Assembly: GCA_963734725.1 (NCBI GenBank)
Contig: CAVTIX010000009.1
Span: forward strand, 124,001-188,000
Source of the DNA: DASXKD01 sp963734725
GTDB taxonomy: Bacteria > Actinomycetota > Actinomycetes > Streptosporangiales > Streptosporangiaceae
DNA length: 64,000 nucleotides
Reading direction: 5' to 3'
Part shown: piece after piece, positions 28,403-39,207 of the stretch
Layout: each line of letters starts with the position of its first letter
How positions within the stretch are numbered: the first letter of the stretch is position 1
Position numbers and translations under genes: made by a program
Notes under the pieces: model-generated
What the model was told of the DNA's origin: nothing
The model's database searches: none
The model's input: the letters and a program-made list of their open reading frames with translations, nothing else

Positions 28403-29765
28403 ATGGACCACAGGGGGCAGGAAGCGGTCGCGTTGCACCGCTGGGCGGTGATCGCCGAGGCGGCCGGTGACCGGCTGACCGCAGCCGAGCGCGGCGCGCT
28501 GGTGCGCCGGATCGCCGCCCGCGCCCACACCCACCCCGACGGGTCGGCGCGGCGGTATTCGCGGGGCACCATCGACCGGTGGCTGCGGGCCTGGCGGGCC
28601 GGCGGGCTGGAGGCGCTCAAGCCCTCGCCGCGGGCCGATACCGGCACGGTCCGCGCCCACCCGGAGCTGTTCGCCGAGGCTGCCGCGCTGCGGCTGGAGC
28701 TGCCGGGCCGGTCGGCCGCGCAGATCGCCTCGATCTTGTTCCACCGGCACGGGATACGGGTGCATGAGCGGACCATCCGCGGCCAGCTGCGCCGCGCCGG
28801 GCTGCACCGCGAGGCGCTGGCCGCCGAGCCGAAGGCCTACGGCCGGTATGAGGCCGCGCGGCCGAACGAGCGGTGGATCTCCGACGTGCTGGTCGGGCCC
28901 GTGGGTGCCCTGGCCAAGACGGGAGGAGTCGTTGCGGGCCCGGCTGTTTTTGATCGTCGATGACCATTCCCGGCTGCTGGTGGACGGCCGGTTCTTCGAC
29001 CGGGAGAACGCCCGCGCCTGCCAGGATCTGCTGCGCCGGGCGATCACCCGCCGCGGCCTGCCGGAAGTGTTCTATTGTGACAACGGCGCGCCTTTTGCCA
29101 ATGCGTGGCTGGCCCGCACCTGCGCGGTGCTGGGCATCCGCCTGGTCCATTCGGCGCCGTACTCGCCGGAAGGGCGGGGAAAGCAGGAAAGGCTCAACCG
29201 CTATATCCGCGAGGCGTTCCTGGCCGAGGCTGCCCACCACGGCATCGAGTCCCTGGATGCGCTCAACGACCTGTTCGCCGCCTGGGCCGCCCAGGTGGCC
29301 AACCGGCGGGTGCACGCCGAGACCGGCCAGGCGCCGATCGAGCGGTTCGAGGGCGGCGGCCCGCCCCGCCGGGCCGATCCCGCCCGGCTGCGCGAGGCGT
29401 TCCGCTGGTCGGTGACCCGCAAGGTGACCCGCACCGCGACCGTCCCGCTGGAAGGCAACTCTTACGCTGTCGATCCCGGCGCTGACCGGGCGGCGGGTCG
29501 AGTTGCGCTACGACCCCGAGGACCTGTCGCGCCATCGAGGTGTTCCTGGATGGCAGGCCCGCCGGGGCGGCGGTGCCGTTCGTCACCCGCCGCCACGTGC
29601 ACCGCGCCGTCCCCCAGGCCGCCCGCCCTGAGCCCGCCCCGACCGGGATCGACTACCTGGGCCTGGTCGCCGCCGCCCACGACGAGGAGGCCGGCGCCGG
29701 CGCGAAGATCGACTTCGCCCAGCTGGGCCATGTTCACCCCCACCAGCGGCCAGGACCAGCCATGA
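28403..29765 (+). pseudogene. DDE (rve/Mu-type) transposase, frameshifted
   Basis: The N-terminus (MDHRGQEAVALHRWAVIAEA) carries HTH domains including RRYSRGTIDRWLRAWRAGG. Near 28900 one extra C breaks the frame just before the catalytic core; the next frame reads RARLFLIVDDHSRLLV (first Asp), EVFYCDNGAPFANAW (second Asp) and GRGKQERLNRYI (Glu), a full DDE triad. Two further one-base insertions near 29478 and 29530 precede VFLDGRPAGAAVPFVTRRHV in a third frame. The rve core spans about residues 160-320. The TGA near 29765 overlaps the ATPase ATG. Confidence 0.75.
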
Positions 29766-30577
29766 CCAGGGCACCCTGGGCCGCCCACTTCGGGCTGGCC
29801 CGCACCCCGTTCGGCAAGCGGATCGCCGCCAAGGACCTGTTCGCCCGCCAGGCCCACGCCGAGGCGGTCGCCCGGATCAGCTTCTGCGTCGCCGAATCCG
29901 CGCTCGGAGTAATTACCGGGGATGTCGGCGCGGGCAAGACCGTGGCCCTGCGCGCCGCCGTCGCCGGCCTGGACCCCACCCGTCACCAGGTCATCTACAT
30001 CGCCAACCCCGCCTTCGGCACCCGCGGCCTTTACGTCACCATCGTCCGCGCGCTGGGCGCCCAGCCGCGCTACCTCAAGGCCGAGCTGATGGCCCAGGCG
30101 GCCGACCTGCTCGCCGCCGAGACCGCAGAACGCCACCGCCGGGTCGTAGTGATCTGTGACGAGGCTCACCTCCTGCAGCCAGACCAGCTCGAAGAGCTGC
30201 GGCTGCTGACGAACTCGGAGATGGATTCCGCCAGCCCGTTCGCCGGGATCCTGGCCGGCCAGCCCACCCTGAACCGGCAGCTGCGGATGGGCATGTTCGC
30301 CGCCCTGGACCAGCGGATCGCCACCCGGTTCTCCATCAAGCCGATGGACCTCGCCGAGTCCGCCGCCTACCTGCGCCACCACCTGGCGCTGGCCGGGCGG
30401 GAAGAGCCGCTGTTCGCCGACGACGCGATCGCCCGGCTGCACCGGGTCGCCTCCGGCCTGCCCCGCGCCCTCAACAACGCCGCCACCGCCGCGCTCATCG
30501 CCGCCGCGGCCACCGGCAAAGACCTCGTCGACGACGCCTGCGCCAAGAAAGCCGTCGCCGAGCTCACCCGCGACTGA
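29762..30577 (+). CDS. AAA+ ATPase of transposon (ExeA/TniB-like)
   Basis: 271 residues from ATG 29762 (MTRAPWAAHFGLARTPFGKR). Walker A is VITGDVGAGKTVALRAA, Walker B is VVVICDEAHLLQPDQLEELR, and the sensor region is FAGILAGQPTLNRQL. The C-terminal lid (SAAYLRHHLALAGREEPL, GLPRALNNAATAALI) is typical of ExeA/TnsC-TniB helper ATPases. It would select the target and activate the DDE transposase encoded upstream, with which it overlaps by four bases. The coding frame is intact. Confidence 0.85.
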   Translation: MTRAPWAAHFGLARTPFGKRIAAKDLFARQAHAEAVARISFCVAESALGVITGDVGAGKTVALRAAVAGLDPTRHQVIYIANPAFGTRGLYVTIVRALGAQPRYLKAELMAQAADLLAAETAERHRRVVVICDEAHLLQPDQLEELRLLTNSEMDSASPFAGILAGQPTLNRQLRMGMFAALDQRIATRFSIKPMDLAESAAYLRHHLALAGREEPLFADDAIARLHRVASGLPRALNNAATAALIAAAATGKDLVDDACAKKAVAELTRD

Positions 30578-30712
30578 CCATCCCCGGCCGACCGCCCCCA
30601 CCAGCTCCGCGATCGCTCCCCGCCTGCGCCAGCTCGCCGCCCAAGCCGGCCTCGGGCCGCTGCTCGCCATGCCGGGCGAGGACATCGCCTGGGTCAACCC
30701 GGCCCAGGCCCC

Positions 30713-30730
30713 CACGTATACGTATACGTG
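30713..30730. promoter_or_regulatory. 18-bp perfect palindrome, likely operator of EXLDI gene
   Basis: CACGTATACGTATACGTG is its own reverse complement and carries two overlapping ACGTATACGT units. It ends 13 bp before the ATG. CATAAT at 30732-30737 is a good -10 box, putting the start of transcription at or near the ATG, so the palindrome covers the spacer/-35 region and could block polymerase. Confidence 0.75.
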
Positions 30731-30743
30731 TCATAATGGAGTC

Positions 30744-31295
30744 ATGCCGAACAAAACGATCTACGTCTCCGACAACGACCTGCCGCTGTTCGAACGGGCG
30801 CAGTCCCTGGCAGGCGGCAACCTGTCCGCGGCGATCACCCAGGCGCTCGGGGAGTATGTCCGGGCAGCTGAAGTGGCAAGGCTTCACCAGTACGACAGCG
30901 TCACCGTCAGCGTCGGCCCGGCCGGCAGCCGCCGCAAGCAACGTTTCACGGCCGTCTGCCTCGCCCGCGGCCTCGCGGACGCTGCGGGCAAAGCGGGCTC
31001 CGTTGAAGAGCTGGTGGCCTACCAAACCGCGGGCGGACGGATAGCTGTCCACCGCCAGACCGGGGCACGCCTGCTGGACCTGTCCCAGCCCGCGGCCTCG
31101 GGACGGCGCTCGCATAGTGGCTGGTCTGAGCCGGTGAGTTCCATCGCTGATGCCGAGGCCTGGGACGAACCAAGCGACGCCGTTCTTGAGGTCTACGACA
31201 CCACGGGCGAGTTCGCCAACCACGTGCCACCCAAGTTCGCCAAGCTCGTGGCCGACGCTGCCGCTGCTCTGGAGATCGAGGAACTCGACATCTGA
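30744..31295 (+). CDS. EXLDI family protein
   Basis: 183 residues ending EIEELDI, the C-terminal signature that names the family. The N-terminus MPNKTIYVSDNDLPLFERAQ and NLSAAITQALGEYV looks like a ribbon-helix-helix DNA-binding unit, fitting autoregulation through the palindrome just upstream (inference). The middle part (VSVGPAGSRRKQRFTAVCLA, GGRIAVHRQTGARLLDLS) is beta-rich. Family members in actinomycetes are known to be preceded by ACGTATACGT-type motifs, to my recollection. ATG 30744 has GGAG three bases away, so the message may be leaderless. Molecular role unknown. Confidence 0.85.
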   Translation: MPNKTIYVSDNDLPLFERAQSLAGGNLSAAITQALGEYVRAAEVARLHQYDSVTVSVGPAGSRRKQRFTAVCLARGLADAAGKAGSVEELVAYQTAGGRIAVHRQTGARLLDLSQPAASGRRSHSGWSEPVSSIADAEAWDEPSDAVLEVYDTTGEFANHVPPKFAKLVADAAAALEIEELDI

Positions 31296-31989
31296 CCGCC
31301 GCCCCATCGCGCGGCCCCGCCCCCAGCAGAAAAGCCAGGCCAGCGCCCCGTTTGGCCCGCCCGGCCACCCCGGCAACCGCCCAGCCTGACCAGGCGGTCC
31401 GGGCATGCCCCCGACAGCCAGCGACACCACCATGCGGCACCCTGCCAACTCACCCATCAGCCCCGGCAAACCAACAGATCAGCGCCGCCGACACCTGCCG
31501 AAACATGAACGCCGAACGCTGCCGACTCATGTGCAAACAGCGTGGCCGCTAACAGGGGTGGCCCGGGTGAGGCATTCATGGCGGCGCGGCGGAAGCGGAG
31601 GCACCCACGCTGACAGCCAGCAGCAGCATGTCAACAGTCCAGCGAAGGGAAGCGCGCCGCGCGACGCCGCGGGCTGCATCCTCTGCGAGTTCTGAGCACC
31701 CTGAGTCCGCTCGCGGTGAGTTTGGTCCGTGCTGCGATTCACGCCACGGGTGGCGCTACGCCTGACTGGAGCGTCGGCGCGGTGGGAAGCGTCAGCGTCG
31801 AGCCCTCGCTGTCTCCTGCTGAACCAACCACCCCGGTGGAGTCGCATTATTGAGTCCACGTACGCGCTCGGGCCGATCCGATGCGAGGTCTGCGGTGGGC
31901 ACTGCAGGCCTTCAGCGAGCGCCACTTAGCACCCAGACCGGCCGGGCAACCTCGAGGTGACCGCCCAGCGCCGTTGCAGGGGGACGGGA
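31296..31989. other. Stretch without a recognised gene
   Basis: About 690 bp between the EXLDI gene and the decayed pimA. Several frames on both strands, none convincing. Confidence 0.4.
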
Positions 31990-32161
31990 ACCGCCCGGCC
32001 GGCCCGACGTGGCCGGGCAGCAGCTCGTCATCCCCGGCCGGCGAGATCACGGAGACCAGGCCCATCAGCGCCTCGGCGAGGTCCCTGATGTGCTCTTGGA
32101 CTCCGCCGGGCCCGTCCCAGCTGTAGGGCAGGCCGGGCCGGCCTTTATGACCCGCCCTCAC
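31990..32161 (-). pseudogene. pimA remnant (phosphatidylinositol mannosyltransferase N-terminus)
   Basis: Overlapping the end of the acyltransferase gene, the minus strand reads PYSWDGPGGVQEHIRDLAEA, then LVSVISPAGDDELLPGHV and PAGRFPSPCNGA. This is the N-terminal Rossmann fold of PimA-like GT4 enzymes, whose usual text is PYSWDVPGGVQxHVRDLAEAL. Two residues are deleted between GL and VSV, and after NGA the sequence is unrelated up to a stop at 31847. The active GT-B enzyme is lost. The acyltransferase-pimA order is the normal one in actinomycetes. Confidence 0.7.
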
Positions 32162-33104
32162 CGCGCCCGGCGCCGACCGTGCCCTCGGCGGCGGCCAGCC
32201 GGGCGGGGTCGAGATCGGCGGTGAACACCTTCTGCAGCATGTGCCAGTCCTGCGGATGGGCCCTGATTCCCGCCTCGAAAAGGCGCGCGACCTCCTGGGT
32301 CATCGCGGCCGCCTTCTGCCTGGTGTCCCCTTCGGCGGGCACGCGGATCTCCTCATGAATGTGCACGCCCCAGCCATCGCCCTCGAACCACAAGATCGCG
32401 GGCATCAGCGCCGCGCCGGTCTGCACGGCCAGCGCGGCCGGGCCGCCCATCATCCGGGCCTTCTCGCCGAAGAACTCCACCTCGATGCCGCCGCCGGTGA
32501 GATCACGGTCACAGATCAGGCCGACAACCTTGCCGGCCCGCAACCGCTGGACCAAGATGGCGAACCGTTGCGTCCCGCCGCTGGCGGGCAGCACCTCCAT
32601 GCCGAACCCCTCGCGGAACGCGACGAACCTGTCGTAGACCGATTCCGGCTTCACCCGCTCGATCACGGCGGTAACCGAGCCTGCCCCCTTGGCGACGATC
32701 CATGCGCAAGCCAGGTCGTAGTTGCCCATGTGCGGCAAGGCGAAGACCACCCCGCGGCCGGCTGCGAGGTACCCGAATGCGGTCTCGGTGTGCCCGGTGT
32801 CGCGCATCCCTGCGGCCAGCCGGCCAGCCGGCATCACCGGCAGCCGGAAGGCCTCGAGCCAGTACCGCGCGTACGAGCGCATCGCCTGCCTGGACAGGGC
32901 GCGCAGCTCACTGCCTGACGCCTGGGCGCCGATCACCCGGCGCAGGTTGCCCTCAAGTACCCGGACCCCCGTGCCCCGGCGGCGCCAGGCACGGTCGGCG
33001 GCACGCCGGAAACCCCACCGGGCCCAGGACTCGGGCAGCCGGCACACCACCGACCAGCCCAGACCATACCCGGCATCGGTCAGCCTGTCCTTCACTGCGG
33101 GCAC
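32145..33104 (-). CDS. patA: Phosphatidylinositol mannoside acyltransferase
   Basis: 319 residues of the lysophospholipid/HtrB-like acyltransferase family. The His-Asp type motif is VVFALPHMGNYDLACAWIVA (about residue 125-145), here HMGNYD. Later come VIERVKPESVYDRFVAFREG, GKVVGLICDRDLTGGGIEVE and the substrate-site glycine segment MMGGPAALAVQTGAALMPAI. In mycobacteria PatA adds palmitate to the mannose of PIM1/PIM2 at the inner face of the membrane. The gene normally sits between pgsA and pimA; here only a pimA scrap follows and no pgsA precedes. The start MPAVKDRLTDAGYG at 33104 is plausible. Confidence 0.85.
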   Translation of the reverse strand: MPAVKDRLTDAGYGLGWSVVCRLPESWARWGFRRAADRAWRRRGTGVRVLEGNLRRVIGAQASGSELRALSRQAMRSYARYWLEAFRLPVMPAGRLAAGMRDTGHTETAFGYLAAGRGVVFALPHMGNYDLACAWIVAKGAGSVTAVIERVKPESVYDRFVAFREGFGMEVLPASGGTQRFAILVQRLRAGKVVGLICDRDLTGGGIEVEFFGEKARMMGGPAALAVQTGAALMPAILWFEGDGWGVHIHEEIRVPAEGDTRQKAAAMTQEVARLFEAGIRAHPQDWHMLQKVFTADLDPARLAAAEGTVGAGRGEGGS

Positions 33105-33967
33105 CCGTCACCTCCCGAAGCGGACACCTGGTCGGCCCGTGCGCCTCCTGACGGCGGGATTCGTCATCGCTGCGGCGTGACGCTGGCCGCGGCCCAGGCA
33201 TTCCCGGCGGCCGTTGACTCACTGTGCAGCATCCACAGGCCGACATCAAGCAGCCGGAGCACGCTAGCGGCTCTGGCCTGACGGCCCGACCCGGGCAACG
33301 ATGATCTTGTCAGGGACTGGGACGAGCCGTGGCCGCTTGCGGGCCAGGAGCTTGCCCCGCCTGCGGCTGGGGTCCATCGCGGACCTCTGGTCGGATGAGG
33401 CGCGCCGGGCTGCCCGGCGCCTGCCGTCTGCCGGGGTGCATGCATGCACGACCAGCGGTGGCCTCAGGCTGGTCCAGTCCCGGTCAGCTGCGGTCTCGCG
33501 CCGGTGCCCGCGGGGAGGGCGAGGACGTCGCCGATGGCGGGTTCCTGACTGGCAGGTTCGGGCAGGGGCCGCCATGGTGCTCGCCGTACCTCGCATTATC
33601 CGGCGGAAGCTGTAACTGCCGGACGTGGGTTCCCCGGGCCAGCGACCCTGGCCCGGGGCTTGTCGACCCGAAGCGGTCACACGATGAATGCGCTCGCCGC
33701 CAATGACATCGAGGCCACAGATCTCCTGGCCCTGGCCCGGCTCGACGGCGCCGGCTCGCCGGGCCGCTGCGGCCCGCCATGGTCCACCCTGGCGGCCCTG
33801 TGCCGGACATGATCGCAACCGCGCAAGAGCCAGCCGGGCGGAGATGATCACAGCAGCGTCAGGCCGCGCCCGCCAGCAGCTGATGCCGGCCCTGACGGGC
33901 GTCGGTCAGCGCCCCGCAGTCCCCTCAGCCAGCGCGGCCCGGCCGCTATCGCAGCCGGGCGCGCGGG
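33105..33967. other. Stretch without a recognised gene
   Basis: About 860 bp. pgsA, which is expected here, is not found. A 42-codon frame at about 33684 (MNALAANDIEATDLLALARL) is the only tidy small ORF, and I do not claim it. Confidence 0.4.
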
Positions 33968-34183
33968 CTAGCCTTTCGCCGGCCCCTTCCTGGCCTTCCT
34001 GCGCCGATGCTCGATGATCGCGTCCGGGCCGGGGAACACCAGGGCGGTGTGACCGTCGTCGAATCGCACCAGGTAGGGCGGCTTCCCGCTCGCTCCGCGG
34101 ACCTCGACGATCTCACCCGCCCGCCCCGGATGACCCACGATATTGGCGTGCACGTGGAGCCGGTCCCCTACTGCTGCCTGCAT
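33968..34183 (-). CDS. DUF1918 domain protein
   Basis: 71 residues: MQAAVGDRLHVHANIVGHPG, then GEIVEVRGASGKPPYLVRFD and DGHTALVFPGPDAIIEH, an SH3-like beta barrel seen in many actinomycetes. ATG 34183 follows GAGGAGGTG. The C-terminus is basic (RRRKARKGPAKG), which may bind nucleic acid. Function unknown. The frame extends upstream to 34651, but the strong ribosome site fixes the short start. Confidence 0.85.
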   Translation of the reverse strand: MQAAVGDRLHVHANIVGHPGRAGEIVEVRGASGKPPYLVRFDDGHTALVFPGPDAIIEHRRRKARKGPAKG

Positions 34184-35224
34184 GCGCCCACCTCCTCGTC
34201 CGCATTCGCCCACGGCATGCCCGCATTCCCCGCGCGGCGGGGGGACACGCTCACGGTGTACCCAGACTGGCACGGGCAGGCAGCCACCTGGACGCTGGTG
34301 GTGGTACCGGCCATGCGTGGCGTTTGCATCCGGCTCTCTCGCGCAGCTCGCCCATCCCCGAACCCCGGCGAACGGTTCCCGGCGGGCCGGGGCAGTGGCA
34401 AGGCGCGTCCCGCTCGAGTTCGGCGTTGACCCCGGCGCCGAACTCGAACCTGGCGGACCGGCTACTGGTCTCCCTGAACCGGGCGGGCATCCAGGAGATC
34501 CCTGAAACAAGCTGACGCTCCGGGGCCTCAGGGTGGTCCTTCCCGACTGACGCGCAAAACCCAGCCGTCCCCGCCCCACAGACGTGCCGGATAGCCCCCG
34601 GCCCGGCACGGTTCGGCCTGGGTGAACCGGCCAACGACCAGCCCCGGCCACGCCCTCGGCCGCCCCGCGATCGATCCGGCTTGGCGTCGCCGGGACCGCA
34701 CGCTGGCCCTCGGGGCGCGCCTGCGCGGACGGCTATGCCGAACGGGACGGCCGGTGGTGGCCACGGTTCGATCCGCACAACGTCGACCCGTGATGGGCCG
34801 GTCTTTGCGTGAACGCTGGGAAATCTGGGACCGGCTGGCTCTGCGCACCGACCTGGTCCTGGCTGAAAGGTCCACCATCGACGCCGACCGCGTTGACCAG
34901 ATGTGCGCCCAGTCAGCAGCGCAGTCAGCCCGGCGCTCAGTCAGCTGGCCAGCGGCGCATCGCTTCCCCGCGGCGCGCCGCTGGCTGATCTGCGCGCTGT
35001 ACGCCGCGCGCGTTCGCTGGTCCGCCACGCGCGTTCGCTGCTGGCGTAGCTGGGCACACTGCCCTGTTGCCCCAGGCTGGATGGGGTGAACGTCCTGGCG
35101 ATGGGGAACGTTTGCTTGTGCGGCATTCGCGCGGGCAGCGTGGCCCGGCGCGGGGGCTAGCATGTGGACGGGACGAGCAAGACTTTTCGTTGCCTCCCTG
35201 GCCGCTGGGTGAGGGGGCCGCGAG
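34184..35224. other. Stretch without a recognised gene, ClpC promoter region
   Basis: A 155-codon plus frame (34622-35089) has reasonable codon bias but no recognisable domain; a segment RWEIWDRLALRTDLVLAERS looks protein-like. I leave it uncalled. The last 70 bp contain GAGGGGG at 35211-35217 as the ClpC ribosome site. Confidence 0.35.
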
Positions 35225-37766
<2,542 letters not shown>

Positions 37767-37839
37767 CACCACCCGGGCAGCGGCTAAGCAGCCCCTCCTG
37801 CGGCGGTCTGCGGCCGCTGACCCGACTTCGGCGCGGGCC

Positions 37840-38010
37840 GCCAGCTACCGGGACCTGGCCCTGGCGGGGTTCGCTCGGAGGAGGTCACCGCCCGGGCAGT
37901 GCTCCACCTGGAGCGCTTCGCCGAGTACCTCACCGCCACCTACGGCCACGATCGGCTCCCCGGTGGTGCCCCGGGACGTGTTCGGCTGGCGGGACCTGTC
38001 CCGCTCGAAA
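37840..38010 (+). pseudogene. Possible tyrosine recombinase N-terminal remnant
   Basis: Two frames give VLHLERFAEYLTATYGHDRL and VPRDVFGWRDL, similar to the SAM-like DNA-binding domain of phage-type integrases. No catalytic domain follows. Short and frameshifted, so tentative. Confidence 0.35.
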
Positions 38011-38046
38011 ATAGGACTCAGCAGCGCTGAGGGTCTCCGCGGCCGG

Positions 38047-38217
38047 CTACCGGGAACGGAGGCCGAACGCTTCGGGATGGGCCCGGCGGTAGTGCCCGGT
38101 CAAGACCTCGCTGAGATTCCCGGGCCGGTAGGCGACGGTGCGGTGGCAGATCTGGCAGCGCGTGACCGGAAGCTGGGGGAGGGTCACGGGGAAGCGCCGG
38201 GAACGTGAATTGCTCAT
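38047..38217 (-). CDS. Small C2H2-type zinc-finger protein
   Basis: 56 residues starting MSNSRSRRFPVTLPQLPVTR. The centre is CQICHRTVAYRPG then TGHYRRAHPEAFG: Cys-x2-Cys, 17 residues, His-x4-His, a classical-like zinc finger with an Arg-rich N-terminus suited to DNA or RNA binding. ATG 38217 is chosen as the first codon after the loosely G-rich TCAGGGGTG. It is a single gene between an integrase scrap and a methyltransferase. Small C2H2 proteins are scattered among actinomycetes, and the function of this one is unknown. Confidence 0.6.
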   Translation of the reverse strand: MSNSRSRRFPVTLPQLPVTRCQICHRTVAYRPGNLSEVLTGHYRRAHPEAFGLRSR

Positions 38218-38339
38218 CACCCCTGATGATGCCAGCCCCGTCGCGGGGACGTTGCCGTACGCCGCACGCACCCGGCATCCATCAGGGTTCCTGGCCTGTC
38301 GTGCGGGTGAACATTAGGTGAACCGGGCAAGGCGAGCGC

Positions 38340-39182
38340 ATGATGTCGCTAGCAGGCCCCGCGCGGGAAATGCCGGAGGTGACCGTGGGCGGGCATTTCG
38401 AACGGGTAGCCGTCGTCTACGAATCACTGCGCACCACCGACGAGGCGCCAGTGCGCGCGATCTGCCAGCTCCTGCCCAACCGCCCCGTCACCGGCCTGGA
38501 TACCGGCTGCGGAACCGGACGGTACACCCGGCTGCTGCGCGCCCTGCTGCCCGACGGCTCGCTGCTGGCCGCCAGCGACGTCTCGGCGGCCATGCTGGCA
38601 CAGCTCAACGCCGCCAACCGCGGCCACGCCCGCGGGGTGGTCCCGCTGCTGGCAGCCGCCGAACAGCTGCCGTTGCGGGCCGCCAGCCTCGACCTGGTCA
38701 CCGCGTTCAACTGCATTCACCACTTCGACCTCGGCCGCTTCCTGACCGCCGCCGCCCGGGTGCTGAAGCCCGGCGGCCAGCTGTTCATCTACACCCGCAC
38801 CCCGCAGCAAAACGCGCGCACGATCTGGGGCCAATACTTCCCCGGCTTCACCGAGCACGAGCAGCGCCTGCACACCCAGGACACGATCCGGGACGCCGTC
38901 AAGCGAACCGGCGGGCTCACGATGATCACGGCCCAGACCTTCGGCCATCCGCGCACCAGCACCGCCGGGCGGCTCCAGGCCCAGGCCGAAGGACGCCACT
39001 ACTCCACCTTCTCCCTCTACACCCCCGCAGAGCTCCGCACCTCCATCACGGCCTTCCTGGCCCGCCTGCCCAGCAACCAGGTCAGCTGGGTAGACGAGCA
39101 CCTCCTGATCGCCGCCCGCGCAAGCCACCACCACCAGGCGGAGACTCACGGCCCGGGCAGCGGGACTAGCCAGGCGACCTAG
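38340..39182 (+). CDS. Class I SAM-dependent methyltransferase
   Basis: 280 residues. SAM motif I is TGLDTGCGTGRYTRLLRALL (about 50-70), motif II is LLAASDVSAAMLAQLNA, and later come LVTAFNCIHHFDLGRF and RVLKPGGQLFIYTR (motif post-III). It resembles ubiquinone/menaquinone-type C- or O-methyltransferases, with an extra C-terminal half (FSLYTPAELRTSITAFLA). The substrate is unknown. The TAG stop coincides with the target site of the IS630 element that follows; the pre-insertion sequence would have given the same stop. ATG 38340 is followed closely by a second ATG. Confidence 0.8.
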   Translation: MMSLAGPAREMPEVTVGGHFERVAVVYESLRTTDEAPVRAICQLLPNRPVTGLDTGCGTGRYTRLLRALLPDGSLLAASDVSAAMLAQLNAANRGHARGVVPLLAAAEQLPLRAASLDLVTAFNCIHHFDLGRFLTAAARVLKPGGQLFIYTRTPQQNARTIWGQYFPGFTEHEQRLHTQDTIRDAVKRTGGLTMITAQTFGHPRTSTAGRLQAQAEGRHYSTFSLYTPAELRTSITAFLARLPSNQVSWVDEHLLIAARASHHHQAETHGPGSGTSQAT

Positions 39183-39201
39183 TGTGCTGCGTCAGAAGTT
39201 C
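39182..39201. repeat. IS630 left terminal inverted repeat
   Basis: GTGTGCTGCGTCAGAAGTTC; matches the complement of the right end except for T/C at position 7. Confidence 0.9.
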
Positions 39202-39207
39202 AGTTAA

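Larger units (their letters stand above)
27687..30623 (+). mobile_element. Three-gene DDE transposon (Zn protein, DDE transposase, AAA ATPase)
   Basis: Zinc-ribbon/HTH protein, rve-type DDE transposase and ExeA/TniB-like ATPase in one direction, closely spaced. This composition is that of Tn5053/Mu-like or IS481-related actinobacterial elements. Ends are approximate, set by the GC-rich inverted repeats; no target duplication was identified. The transposase carries several frameshifts, so the copy is probably inactive unless these are sequence errors. Confidence 0.5.

Noticed and set aside
27134..29047. Long minus-strand frame of 637 codons
   Set aside because: It is the shadow of the zinc protein and transposase; only its last 104 codons (27134-27448) look like a real protein and were annotated separately.
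34622..35089. 155-codon plus frame before clpC
   Set aside because: Reasonable codon bias but no domain, no clear ribosome site and very Arg-rich, as expected from shadow frames in this GC range.
38300..38322. Two GTGAAC motifs near the methyltransferase
   Set aside because: The CTAT-N-CGTG part is absent at the required distance, so they are not further copies of the regulon element.
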